DNA of 13,814 bases from Chloroflexota bacterium (lineage in GTDB: Bacteria; Chloroflexota; Anaerolineae; Anaerolineales; Villigracilaceae): positions 1 through 13,814 of the forward strand of contig VGOX01000022.1 in the NCBI GenBank assembly GCA_016875755.1, given 5' to 3'. A program made the position numbers and the translations under genes. Numbering within the stretch: the first letter of the stretch is position 1; every line of letters starts with the position of its first letter. Positions 1-7,701 of the stretch are shown here, one piece after another. Below the pieces are notes generated by a model, which made no database searches, had not been told where the DNA came from, and saw only the letters and a program-made list of their open reading frames with translations.

Positions 1-147
1 CCTGCAAAACGACGCAGCACCCGCCGCCGTGGTTTCTTTTTTCGTTTTTTCGGCGCGCTGGCTACGCTCCCGGCTGGTTTTCAGCCCAAGTTTTGGCTAT
101 TAATGAACGGCTTCTTGCAGAGGACTCGGTTGTAAAATTCTAAAAAT
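1..147. other. Left edge, no assignable gene
   Basis: This stretch before the xpt leader is GC-rich and then AT-rich. All three + frames are open from the left edge, ending at stops near 104, 133 and 141, so the 3' end of an upstream + strand gene could be here. The frame ending at 141-143 has the most protein-like tail (ends LLAEDSVVKF), but 46 codons with no recognisable motif do not allow a call. The - strand has a strongly basic stretch but no start codon between its upstream stop and that stretch. Confidence 0.3.
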
Positions 148-161
148 ATTGTCTGGACAAT
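148..161. promoter_or_regulatory. Palindrome in the xpt leader, possible operator
   Basis: A perfect inverted repeat with 6-bp arms (ATTGTC / GACAAT, 2-nt spacer) lies directly upstream of the xpt Shine-Dalgarno sequence (ggagg, 164-168). Its position and symmetry suit a dimeric repressor site, and the TTGTC/GACAA arms resemble GntR-family operators in general form. No convincing -35/-10 pair is seen, and the leader is too short for a purine riboswitch. The operator role is an inference. Confidence 0.3.
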
Positions 162-172
162 CTGGAGGTTAA

Positions 173-745
173 ATGAACGCATTGCAGGAACGGATTCTCA
201 AAGAGGGGCAAGTGCTCGGTGGCGGAATTCTTAAAGTAGATAGTTTTGTTAATCATCAAGTAGACCCAAATCTTATGGATGAATGCGGACGCGAGTTTGC
301 CAGACTCTTTGCGAATGTCGGCGCGACCAAAATTCTCACAGCGGAAATCTCAGGCATTGCGCCCGCCCTCACCACAGGCATTCATCTTGGCTTGCCCGTC
401 GTGTATGCCCGCAAGACCAAACCCATCACCATGCCAGACCAGGTCTATCTCACGCTCGCTCCGTCCCACACAAAGGGACGCATGGTGGAGCTGATCGTCT
501 CGCCCGAATATCTTGCCAACAACGAAAAAGTCCTCATCATTGATGACTTCCTCGCCAGTGGACAGACCATCCTTGGCTTGTGCCGTTTGGCAGAAGCATC
601 GGGTTCCAGAATCGTCGGCATTGGCGCGCTCATTGAAAAGATATTTGAAGGCGGGCGCGCTGCACTCGCATCGTTAGGCGTCCCCATTGAATCAATCGCC
701 TGCATCAAATCGCTGGATGATGGCAAGATCACGTTTGTGGATTAA
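173..745 (+). CDS. xpt: Xanthine phosphoribosyltransferase
   Basis: This 190-aa protein matches the usual length and layout of Xpt, a cytoplasmic type I phosphoribosyltransferase that transfers ribose-5-phosphate from PRPP to xanthine, giving XMP for purine salvage. The PRPP-binding loop VLIIDDFLASGQT is at residues 120-132, with the two Asp followed by the small-residue turn. The N-terminal LKEGQVLGGGILKVDSF segment (about 9-25) and the EISGIAPA turn (58-65) also fit Xpt. The start is the ATG preceded 5 nt upstream by ggagg. guaA two genes downstream uses XMP as its substrate, which fits a shared salvage role. In Bacillus, xpt is controlled by a purine riboswitch; none is visible here. Confidence in family is high; the substrate preference for xanthine over other purines rests on family resemblance. 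Confidence 0.9.
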   Translation: MNALQERILKEGQVLGGGILKVDSFVNHQVDPNLMDECGREFARLFANVGATKILTAEISGIAPALTTGIHLGLPVVYARKTKPITMPDQVYLTLAPSHTKGRMVELIVSPEYLANNEKVLIIDDFLASGQTILGLCRLAEASGSRIVGIGALIEKIFEGGRAALASLGVPIESIACIKSLDDGKITFVD

Positions 746-750
746 TCAGA

Positions 751-805
751 CGATGGACGATAGACCATAGACCATGGCGCGTCTCCGATGGTCAATCGTC
801 CATCG
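751..805. repeat. 18-bp inverted repeat between xpt and the HIT gene
   Basis: The arms 751-768 (CGATGGACGATAGACCAT) and 788-805 (ATGGTCAATCGTCCATCG) are complementary with one mismatch around a 19-nt loop. The RNA would form a strong hairpin immediately after the xpt stop and just before the HIT start. There is no T-run, so it is not a classical terminator. It may be a dispersed intergenic repeat, an mRNA stabiliser, or a translational modulator of the next gene. Confidence 0.7.
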
Positions 806-816
806 TGTGTATATCA

Positions 817-1164
817 ATGCTCCGTAAACTTCTACATCTCCGTTCTATCATCTTTCTCATCGGCTGGATATTCACCCACATGAGTTTCGCCATCCCAGTC
901 AAACGCCTCCGTGAGACCTCGAACCTGATTGCGTTTCAGCATCCTTCACCCAGCTATAAGTTTCACGTGCTCATCGTCCCCAAGCGGCAGGTGAAGACTC
1001 TCGCGGAACTCGACCCCAACGACACCGCCTTTCTCACTGACCTATACTCCACCGCCCAAAGCCTCGTGGACGAATTCAACCTCACCGCATATCGTCTCAT
1101 CGTCAACGGCGGAGAGTATCAAGATTTCCCACATTTACATTTTCATCTTATTTCAGACCTCTAA
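817..1164 (+). CDS. HIT-family (histidine triad) protein
   Basis: From ATG 817 this is a 115-aa HIT-superfamily protein. The triad His-Leu-His-Phe-His is at residues 106-110 near the C-terminus, followed by LIS as in HIT hydrolases; the middle region has HVLIVPKRQ (HIT core strand) and YRLIVNGGEYQD. These enzymes hydrolyse nucleoside phosphoramidates or dinucleotides; the substrate here is unknown. The N-terminal 30 residues include a hydrophobic segment (SIIFLIGWIFTHMSF) and lack the zinc-binding Cys pair of Hint-type members. A GTG start at 805 is possible but would sit inside the hairpin arm; the internal ATG at 880 would remove the hydrophobic segment. No clear ribosome-binding site precedes 817. 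It lies between xpt and guaA on the same strand. Confidence 0.8.
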   Translation: MLRKLLHLRSIIFLIGWIFTHMSFAIPVKRLRETSNLIAFQHPSPSYKFHVLIVPKRQVKTLAELDPNDTAFLTDLYSTAQSLVDEFNLTAYRLIVNGGEYQDFPHLHFHLISDL

Positions 1165-1167
1165 AGA

Positions 1168-1237
1168 GTCAAAGGTCGAAAGTCTATTGACATTTGACTT
1201 TCGACCTTTGACTTTCGACCTTTAACGTTCAACTTTC
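1168..1237. repeat. 17-bp perfect inverted repeat plus tandem 14-mers before guaA
   Basis: The 17-mer at 1168-1184 (GTCAAAGGTCGAAAGTC) is the exact reverse complement of 1196-1212, with an 11-nt loop. The right side is also a direct tandem repeat: GACTTTCGACCTTT at 1196-1209 and 1210-1223, then a decayed third copy to 1237. It sits between the HIT stop and the guaA Shine-Dalgarno. There is no T-run after the hairpin, so it is more likely an intergenic repeat element than a terminator. Confidence 0.75.
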
Positions 1238-1254
1238 AAAACAGGAATTAATTC

Positions 1255-2805
1255 ATGAACTCCATCGCCATTCTCGATTTCGGTTCCCAATACGCCCAGA
1301 TCATCGCCCGCCGTGTACGTGAGGCACAAGTCTATTGCGAGCTATTCCCATGGGATGCGCCTCAGGAACAGATCCTTTCGATTCAACCGAAGGGATTTAT
1401 TTTGTCAGGCGGACCCAAATCCGTGTATGAAGATAACGCCCCCTACATTCAAAAATTCATCCTCGAAAGCGGACTTCCCATCCTCGGCATTTGCTATGGC
1501 ATGCAAGCTCTCACCCACGCCCTCGGCGGCAAAGTAGATTCCTCCGCCCAACGCGAATACGGTCATGCAGAGATTGAGCTTCTGCCTTCTGCCTCTCTGC
1601 CTTCTGTGAATTTTCTCTCGTCTCTCTCCAAAGTCTGGATGTCCCACGGCGACAAGGTCACCCAACTGCCGGAAGGTTTTGAAGCGCTCGCCAAAAGCGG
1701 AAATAGTCCATACGCGGCGATGGGCGACCTCAAGCGCAACTACTTCGGCGTGCAATTCCACCCCGAAGTGCATCACACACCCAACGGCATTGAACTCTTC
1801 AAACATTTTACAACCGACATCTGCAGCATCACCCCCGACTGGACTCCCAACAACATCATCGAAGAAAGCGTCAAACGGATTCGCGAACAAGTCGGCGATG
1901 GGCGCGTGCTCGCGGCAGTTTCGGGCGGCGTGGATTCATCCGTCGCGGCGGCGCTCGTTCACAAGGCGATTGGCGACCAACTCGTCTGCGTTTTTGTGGA
2001 TACGGGACTCCTGCGCGCCGACGAAGGCGCACAAGTCGCTTCTGCATTTCTGGGCGGCTTGGGTGCTGAACTTGTGACAGTAAACGCCGCTGACGATTTT
2101 CTCGGCGCGTTGAAAGGCATCACCGAACCTGAACAAAAGCGCAAGATCGTCGGAGAGAAATTCATCCGCATCTTCGAGCGTGAGGCGAAGAATGTTGGTC
2201 AGCCAAAATTTTTTGTACAGGGGACCATCTATCCTGATGTAGTGGAATCCTCGGGACCTGATAGAAGCAAAGCCGCGAAGATAAAATCCCATCACAACGT
2301 GGGCGGGCTTCCCGAAGACATGGAATTTGAACTCGTCGAACCATTGCGCTATTTGTTCAAGGACGAAGTCCGTTTGGTGGGCGAAGCTCTCGGACTAAGC
2401 GAAGGCTTGGTGTGGCGGCAACCGTTCCCAGGTCCGGGCTTGACCGTACGCTGTCTCGGGGAGTGTACGCCCGAGCGTGTGTCCCGTTTGCGGGCGGCGG
2501 ATAGAATCCTGCTCGAAGAATTATCCAAAGCAGGTTTTCTAGGAAAAGGAGCACAGACCTCGCAGGCATTTATGGTGTTATTGCCTGTCCGTTCTGTCGG
2601 CGTGATGGGCGACCAACGCACCTATCAGGAAGCCGCCGCCATCCGCGCTGTCACCACCGACGACTTCATGACCGCCGACTGGGCGCGCCTGCCATTTGAC
2701 CTGCTTGCCAAAGTCTCCAGCCGCATCGTCAACGAGGTGGAAGGAATCAACCGCGTGGTGTATGATATTACAAGCAAACCGCCCGCAACCATCGAGTGGG
2801 AGTAA
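1255..2805 (+). CDS. guaA: GMP synthase (glutamine-hydrolysing)
   Basis: The 516-aa protein is a full-length GuaA. It aminates XMP to GMP using ATP and ammonia from glutamine. The N-terminal class I glutamine amidotransferase domain (1-190) shows the nucleophile Cys80 in GICYGMQ and the partners His169 and Glu171 in FHPEV. The ATP-pyrophosphatase domain carries the PP-loop SGGVDSS at 223-229, and the C-terminal dimerisation domain ends with the conserved [13 protein letters not shown]. Start: ATG with AGGAA about 8 nt upstream. Residues about 109-120 ([12 protein letters not shown]) are encoded by a low-complexity CTTCTGC-type repeat in a loop before VWMSHGD. It is preceded on the same strand by xpt and the HIT gene, but the hairpin repeat before it may separate transcripts. 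Confidence 0.97.
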   Translation: MNSIAILDFGSQYAQIIARRVREAQVYCELFPWDAPQEQILSIQPKGFILSGGPKSVYEDNAPYIQKFILESGLPILGICYGMQALTHALGGKVDSSAQREYGHAEIELLPSASLPSVNFLSSLSKVWMSHGDKVTQLPEGFEALAKSGNSPYAAMGDLKRNYFGVQFHPEVHHTPNGIELFKHFTTDICSITPDWTPNNIIEESVKRIREQVGDGRVLAAVSGGVDSSVAAALVHKAIGDQLVCVFVDTGLLRADEGAQVASAFLGGLGAELVTVNAADDFLGALKGITEPEQKRKIVGEKFIRIFEREAKNVGQPKFFVQGTIYPDVVESSGPDRSKAAKIKSHHNVGGLPEDMEFELVEPLRYLFKDEVRLVGEALGLSEGLVWRQPFPGPGLTVRCLGECTPERVSRLRAADRILLEELSKAGFLGKGAQTSQAFMVLLPVRSVGVMGDQRTYQEAAAIRAVTTDDFMTADWARLPFDLLAKVSSRIVNEVEGINRVVYDITSKPPATIEWE

Positions 2806-2879
2806 GCGACCTTTCGAATTCTCTGCCGTATGTATTCCTGTAAATTCCACGATAGAGAAATCACGATAAAGGAGACATC

Positions 2880-3824
2880 ATGAATACATTCAACATCGGC
2901 GAGGTACTCACCCGCGCCTGGAACATCGTCTGGAAACATAAAGTCTTGTGGGTGTTTGGTATTTTCGCTGTTTTTGCACGGGGCGGCGGGGGCGGCAGTG
3001 GTGGCGGTGGAAGCAACAGCGGTTACGATATGGGCTCCGGGGACATCCCCTTCCCCACCGATCAACTTGAGAGAAATTTCAATCAGTTTGGCCAATTCCT
3101 TGAACAAAATTGGTGGATTTTCATCGTCATCGGGTTGGTCATCATCATCCTGTCCATCCTCTTCTACGCCCTCGGCATCATGGGCCGCATTGGTTTGATT
3201 CAAGGCGTGCTCAAAGTGGAAAAAGGCGCGGAGACGCTCACCTTTGCCGAACTCTGGTCCGAGAGCATGCCCTACTTCTGGCGTATCTTTGGCTTGAATT
3301 TCCTGCTCGGGTTGGCTGTGTTCCTGCTCATCATCCCGCTGGTATTGTTCGGAGCCATTACAGCAGGCATCGGCTTTCTGTGCATTCTTCCGCTGATCTG
3401 TATTTTGATCCCCATCAGTTGGGTGGTCATGGTGGTTGTTGAACAGGCTCAGCCTGCCATCATCGCCGAAAACCTCGGCATGTTGGACGGCTTCAAACGC
3501 GGCTGGGAGATCGTCAAAAACAACGGCGTGAACTTCTTCCTGCTTGTGCTGATCATCTTCATCGGCGGCGGGATCATCAGTTTCATCATCGCGCTCCCCA
3601 TCATCTTTGCTGTCGTTCCGCTCGTTTTGGGCGCAAACTCCCTTGACCAAACGCTCACCCCCGTCTATATTGCGCTGGCATGCTGCGCGGTGTACCTGCC
3701 TGTGTTGTACTTGTTCAGTGGTATCCTTAACGCCTACATTCAATCGGTGTGGACATTGACCTACCTGCGTCTCACCAAACCCAGCGAAGATGAAACACCT
3801 ATTTTTGCCGAGGCAAATGCGTAA
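2880..3824 (+). CDS. Multi-pass membrane protein with Gly-rich loop, function unknown
   Basis: This 314-aa integral membrane protein has an amphipathic/TM N-terminus (WNIVWKHKVLWVFGIFAVFA, about 14-33), a Gly/Ser-rich linker (34-53), a TM at about 79-101, long hydrophobic stretches at about 138-187, 217-250 and 262-290, and a short acidic C-terminus. The N-terminal W-KHKVLWVFG pattern resembles bacterial proteins annotated as having a glycerophosphodiester phosphodiesterase membrane domain, but no catalytic domain is present and I do not assign it a function. The start is supported by aaaggaga 5-12 nt upstream. Its last 8 nt overlap the start of the VWA/FHA gene, so the two are probably translationally coupled. 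Confidence 0.85.
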   Translation: MNTFNIGEVLTRAWNIVWKHKVLWVFGIFAVFARGGGGGSGGGGSNSGYDMGSGDIPFPTDQLERNFNQFGQFLEQNWWIFIVIGLVIIILSILFYALGIMGRIGLIQGVLKVEKGAETLTFAELWSESMPYFWRIFGLNFLLGLAVFLLIIPLVLFGAITAGIGFLCILPLICILIPISWVVMVVVEQAQPAIIAENLGMLDGFKRGWEIVKNNGVNFFLLVLIIFIGGGIISFIIALPIIFAVVPLVLGANSLDQTLTPVYIALACCAVYLPVLYLFSGILNAYIQSVWTLTYLRLTKPSEDETPIFAEANA

Positions 3825-5742
3825 AACTCTCTTAATTCTTTTCGTACTAAGTCTCTGCCTGAGCCTTGCCCCGCAGGGGGCGGGGGCTCAGGCAGGTTCT
3901 GCTTCGATCACCCTCTACAATGTGGATGCAACATCCTTCCCCACTGTGACAGGGTTTGTGGATGTCTTCGACGCCCAACGAATTTTCGCCTCAGGACTTA
4001 CGCCGGCAGCTGTTACCGTTATCGAAAACGGACAGCCCCTCCCGGTAGATTCGTTCACCGAACTGGCAATCCCCCTGCAACTGACGGTTGCCGTCAATCA
4101 AGGTACTGCGCTCGATGCGCGGAACGCCGTAGGCATCTCCCGTTTTCAGCGGGTGGCCCAGGTCATTGCCCAATGGGCACAAAGCCGTCCACCGGAACTG
4201 CCCGATGACCTCAGCCTCGTCAGCCAGGCTGGACCTGTCATCAATCACGCCACCCCTCAGGATTTCATTGTCGGGTTGACAGGGTTCCAACCCGACATGC
4301 GCACCGCCCAACCCAACCTGCAATCGCTCATCACCGCGCTGGATGTCGTCAGCGCACAAACTCCGCGCATCGGCATGAAGCGGGTCGTGCTCTTCATCAC
4401 CCCGCAAATGGATGACCCGAATCTGGCGGCGAACCTTGAGCCGCTCCTCCAGCGTGCCGTGGAGAATGACATCCGCATCTTTGTCTGGTATGTGGATGCG
4501 AACACCACCTTCACCACCACCAGCGCGGCCATTTTCAATAACCTTGCCATTCAAACAGGCGGGGGCATGTTCCAATATTCAGGCGAGGAACGCTTCCCCG
4601 ACCCTGAGGCTTATTTTTCTTCGCTGCGCCGTATTTATCAACTTTCCTATACTTCGCGTGTGAATACTTCGGGGGAACATACACTCAGTGTGCGTGCCAC
4701 CCTGCCGTTCGGCGTGTTGGACTCCGCGGAACAGCGTTTTCCGATGGACATTCAGCCGCCCAATCCCTTCCCCGTGGCACCGGCGTTACAGATCACCCGT
4801 CAGGCTCCTGAGGACGATCCCTTTAATACCGAATTGCTCCTGCCTGAATCGCAGGGTATTGAGATCATTGTTGAATTTCCAGATGGACATCCCCGCCAGT
4901 TGACGCGCACAACCTTGTATGTGGACGGCGCAATTGTGGATGAGAATACCGCAGAGCCGTTCAACACCTTCAATTGGGATCTGACAGGGTACACCATAAG
5001 CGGCGAGCATCAGATCATCGTTGAAGCGGTGGATGTGCTCGGGTTGAGCAAAGCCAGCATGCCGATTCCCATCACTGTGACGGTTGTGAAACCGCCCAGC
5101 GGACCAACTGCTCTGCTTGCAAAATATCGCACCGAGATCACCATTGCCTCGATCATTCTGGCGGGGCTGGTGTTATTTGCCATTCTGCTTAGCGGACGTA
5201 TCCGCATTCCCACTTTGCGGGCTGTGCGCGAGGAACGCCGTGTGCAAACCGACCCGCTCACTCAGCCAATTTCTGCGCTGACGGAGGAGTCGCTGCCTGC
5301 TTCGGCACCGGTCAAAACCCAAAAGCGGCGCACCCAGCCAAAGAAAACAGAAGCAAGTTCCAAGTCCAGTGTGGAGGCGGGGGCGTCACTTGTGCGCCTG
5401 GCTGCAGATGGTCAATTTGCCGCGGTGGCACCGATCCCGTTGAATGGAAAAGAGGTCGTTTTTGGAACCGACCCGGTGCAGTGCTCACAGATTTTGGATG
5501 ACCCTTCGATTTCATCTGTCCATGCGCGCATCCGTCTGACAGATGACGGCGGTTATCTGCTGCAGGATAGTGGTTCGGTGGGCGGGACATGGGTGAACTT
5601 CGAGCCTGTGCAGCGGGATGGATATCGTTTGGTGCATGGGGATATGGTAAACTTTGGTCAACTAACCTACCGTTTTCTGTTGAAAACAACGCCGCCTGCC
5701 AAACTTCCGAAGGTTGTAGTTCTCCAAAAAACTGACGAATGA
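3817..5742 (+). CDS. Anchored VWA-like / FHA-domain protein
   Basis: I choose ATG 3817 (641 aa) over the in-frame ATG 3790: it has GAGG 4 nt upstream, and the protein then begins with a clean signal peptide (MRKTLLILFVLSLCLSLAP, cleavage near AGAQA). A VWA-like domain follows (about 85-290), but the MIDAS DxSxS position reads VNQGT, so metal binding is probably lost. Next come a beta-sandwich/Ig-like region (about 320-430), a TM helix (about 441-464), a basic/Ser linker, and a C-terminal FHA domain (about 530-630). FHA landmarks are Ser566/Ser567-Val-His569 and Gly-Thr-Trp-Val-Asn594; the usual phosphate-contacting Gly-Arg is Gly550-Thr551. The topology puts the VWA part outside and the FHA part in the cytoplasm. 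The stop overlaps the PP2C start by 4 nt (ATGA), suggesting phospho-Thr signalling linked to that phosphatase. Confidence 0.88.
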   Translation: MRKTLLILFVLSLCLSLAPQGAGAQAGSASITLYNVDATSFPTVTGFVDVFDAQRIFASGLTPAAVTVIENGQPLPVDSFTELAIPLQLTVAVNQGTALDARNAVGISRFQRVAQVIAQWAQSRPPELPDDLSLVSQAGPVINHATPQDFIVGLTGFQPDMRTAQPNLQSLITALDVVSAQTPRIGMKRVVLFITPQMDDPNLAANLEPLLQRAVENDIRIFVWYVDANTTFTTTSAAIFNNLAIQTGGGMFQYSGEERFPDPEAYFSSLRRIYQLSYTSRVNTSGEHTLSVRATLPFGVLDSAEQRFPMDIQPPNPFPVAPALQITRQAPEDDPFNTELLLPESQGIEIIVEFPDGHPRQLTRTTLYVDGAIVDENTAEPFNTFNWDLTGYTISGEHQIIVEAVDVLGLSKASMPIPITVTVVKPPSGPTALLAKYRTEITIASIILAGLVLFAILLSGRIRIPTLRAVREERRVQTDPLTQPISALTEESLPASAPVKTQKRRTQPKKTEASSKSSVEAGASLVRLAADGQFAAVAPIPLNGKEVVFGTDPVQCSQILDDPSISSVHARIRLTDDGGYLLQDSGSVGGTWVNFEPVQRDGYRLVHGDMVNFGQLTYRFLLKTTPPAKLPKVVVLQKTDE

Positions 5743-6605
5743 TTCGTACAACTCTTGCCCACGTACATGTAGCCGCGCTGAGCCATGCCGGTATGTCCGG
5801 GAAAAACAACGAAGACCGCTATGCGGTCTCGTCGTTTCAACTGGCAAAGGATGACCCGCGCCCGGCCGTGTTTGCTGTGGTGGCAGATGGAATCGGGGGG
5901 CATCGTGCGGGTGAGGTTGCGGCTGAACTTGCGGTTAATTACATCAGCATGCATGTGGCGGAAAGCAATGCGAAAAAGCCTGTAAAAATTCTAGAAAATG
6001 CGATCCATGATGCAAGTCAGGCGATTGCTTCTCATTCCGCAGGGCGGGAGGAGGAGCAGGGCATGGGTTCCTCCTGTGCCTGTGCGTGGATCATTGAAAA
6101 TCGATTGTACACGGCTTATGTAGGTGACTCGCGCATCTACCTGCTGCGCGGAAAATTCATCCAACGCATCAGTATCGACCATACCTGGGTGCAGGAAGCC
6201 TACGAAAAGGGCATCATCAGCGCCGAGCAAATGCGCGACCATCCGAATGTGCATGTGATTCGGCGTCACCTTGGCGGGTTGAAACTGCCTGAGGTGGATT
6301 TCCGCCTGCGGATCGATAATGAAGAGACGGATGAAGAATCTGTGAATAATCAGGGATTTCACCTGCAGCCCGGTGACACGATCCTGCTGTGCAGTGACGG
6401 TCTGACTGACCTGGTGTGGGATGATGAAATTCAGCAGATCATCCGCTCGAAGAAGGACTTGAAATCTGCGGCGGAGGCGTTGGTGTCGATTGCCAATCAG
6501 CGCGGTGGACATGACAACATCACGACTGTCCTTTTGGCAATGCCGCGGGTGGAGGAAGCCCCTGAAAAGAAACCCGGCTTTTTAGGCTGGTTGTTAGGAG
6601 AATAG
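5739..6605 (+). CDS. PPM/PP2C-type Ser/Thr protein phosphatase
   Basis: The 288-aa protein is a soluble metal-dependent phosphatase that removes phosphate from Ser/Thr. Motifs in order: NNED (23-26), VVADGIGGHRAGEVAA (47-62) with metal ligands Asp50 and Gly51, GSSC (110-113), YVGDSRIYLL (127-136), LLCSDGLTDLV (216-226) with Asp220, and GGHDNITTVLL (257-266) with Asp259. All metal-binding Asp of the family are present, so it should be active. No TM helix is seen; the C-terminus is short (GFLGWLLGE). It overlaps the VWA/FHA gene by 4 nt and is followed by a strong terminator, so it is the last gene of its operon. No kinase is in the window; the partner kinase must be elsewhere. Confidence 0.95.
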   Translation: MIRTTLAHVHVAALSHAGMSGKNNEDRYAVSSFQLAKDDPRPAVFAVVADGIGGHRAGEVAAELAVNYISMHVAESNAKKPVKILENAIHDASQAIASHSAGREEEQGMGSSCACAWIIENRLYTAYVGDSRIYLLRGKFIQRISIDHTWVQEAYEKGIISAEQMRDHPNVHVIRRHLGGLKLPEVDFRLRIDNEETDEESVNNQGFHLQPGDTILLCSDGLTDLVWDDEIQQIIRSKKDLKSAAEALVSIANQRGGHDNITTVLLAMPRVEEAPEKKPGFLGWLLGE

Positions 6606-6620
6606 AAAGACTCAAGGAAA

Positions 6621-6667
6621 TAAAAACGCGCCCGCGAAATCAATCGCGGGCGCGTTTTTATTTTTTC
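6621..6667. terminator. Bidirectional intrinsic terminator
   Basis: A perfect 17-bp stem (6621-6637 with 6644-6660, 6-nt loop AATCAA) has a GC-rich core CGCGCCCGCGA flanked by AAAAA on the left and TTTTT plus a further T6 on the right (6661-6666). T-runs therefore follow the hairpin on both strands. It lies between the PP2C gene (+) and the convergent HEAT-repeat gene (-), so it can stop both. Confidence 0.93.
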
Positions 6668-6690
6668 TTATTAGGTGCGGACTTGTAAAT

Positions 6691-7698
6691 TTATTTGTCT
6701 TCCTCATCGTCCAGATCATCAAGTTCGTCAAGGTCTTCGAGGTCATCTTCATCCAAAGCCAGCAGGTCGAATTTATCCATTTCTTCGTTGAAATCGAGGT
6801 TTTCGAGGGCGTCTTCAAGGAAGGCGGTCATTTCTTCGTCTTCGGTCTGTTCGATCAAGTTAAGGAGGTAGATTCGGGCGTCTTCGCCGCCGATCTGCGA
6901 GAGCGCCCAGATCGTGGCGGTGATAACTTCATCTTCCTCTTCTTCGAGGTTTTCGAGCATTTGCAGCAGGATCGGCCCCGCAGCCTCGATGCTGAGTTCA
7001 CCAGCAGCCTGAACTGCGGCACTGCGGATGCGCGGATCTTCATCGAGCAGTTTGCTGACCACATCATCATCCCAGCGGTTGTCGTGGGAGCGTCCCATGG
7101 CGCGCAGGGCGCTGGAAATCCAAGCAGAGTCAGCGCGCTGAAAGGCAGATTCGATAATACCGATCGCTTCCTCGCGCGCGGTATAGCCAAGCGACTCGAT
7201 AGCTAGACGCTTCAGGGCGGGTGTGTCTTCACGGCGAATGACTTTGATGAGCGCATCTTCCACCTCACGCTGGAGATTTGTGTCCAATTCTTCCAACTCG
7301 CCAAGCAGGACGAACTCTCCCAGCAGTTGCGCGGCTTCCATGCGCGGAGCGAGCTCTGCGTCGTTGAGGAAAATATTGATGAAAGTATCCGCAAGTTTCG
7401 GGTCGTTTGCTTCGGCGAGCAATCCGATCGCACGGGCACGGACTTCGCCATCCGCATCCTTTAACAAGGCGCGGCCGATCTCCTCATACGAAACGATATT
7501 ATCCGAATCGAGGTTCACCAGAAGCGCATCGAACAGGAGCAGCTTGCGTTCAGGTTTGACGCTGGACCACACATCCATGAACAACCGCAGCGACTTGGGG
7601 TCGAGGTCGGAGTAATATTGGAGGTGGCTCTGCGGGATATCCTTTTTGGAATCGAGCAGATGATCGAGAACATTTTGAAAGGAAAGCGTATCAGTCAT
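6691..7698 (-). CDS. HEAT-repeat protein with acidic C-terminal tail
   Basis: The 335-aa protein consists of helical repeats of HEAT/PBS-lyase type, visible as recurring patterns such as DADGEVRARAIGLLAEAND (81-99), ALKRLAIESLGY, DPRIRSAAVQAAGEL and ITATIWALSQIGGEDARIYL. The last 40 residues are mostly Asp/Glu/Leu. This is a scaffold or protein-binding role in general; no enzymatic motif is present. No Shine-Dalgarno is evident, but its start is only 3 nt after the rseP stop (TAA CCC ATG), so translation is probably coupled to rseP. Its partner is unknown; co-transcription with a membrane protease is the only contextual clue. Confidence 0.88.
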   Translation of the reverse strand: MTDTLSFQNVLDHLLDSKKDIPQSHLQYYSDLDPKSLRLFMDVWSSVKPERKLLLFDALLVNLDSDNIVSYEEIGRALLKDADGEVRARAIGLLAEANDPKLADTFINIFLNDAELAPRMEAAQLLGEFVLLGELEELDTNLQREVEDALIKVIRREDTPALKRLAIESLGYTAREEAIGIIESAFQRADSAWISSALRAMGRSHDNRWDDDVVSKLLDEDPRIRSAAVQAAGELSIEAAGPILLQMLENLEEEEDEVITATIWALSQIGGEDARIYLLNLIEQTEDEEMTAFLEDALENLDFNEEMDKFDLLALDEDDLEDLDELDDLDDEEDK

Positions 7699-7701
7699 GG
7701 G

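Noticed and set aside
1..70. Basic (Lys/Arg-rich) - strand reading at the left edge as the N-terminus of a divergent membrane protein
   Set aside because: No ATG, GTG or TTG exists between the in-frame upstream stop and the basic stretch.
1..172. Purine riboswitch upstream of xpt
   Set aside because: The leader lacks the three-way junction elements, and the AT-rich segment before xpt is only about 40 nt long.
2625..3743. 372-aa open frame on the - strand across the guaA end and the membrane protein gene
   Set aside because: It is antisense to two well-supported genes, and its His/Asp/Glu/Gln-rich low-complexity composition is what the reverse of a hydrophobic coding sequence gives.
3790..3816. 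Upstream ATG as the start of the VWA/FHA gene
   Set aside because: The ATG at 3817 has GAGG at the right spacing and gives a clean signal peptide; the earlier start adds nine residues before it and overlaps the upstream gene by 35 nt.
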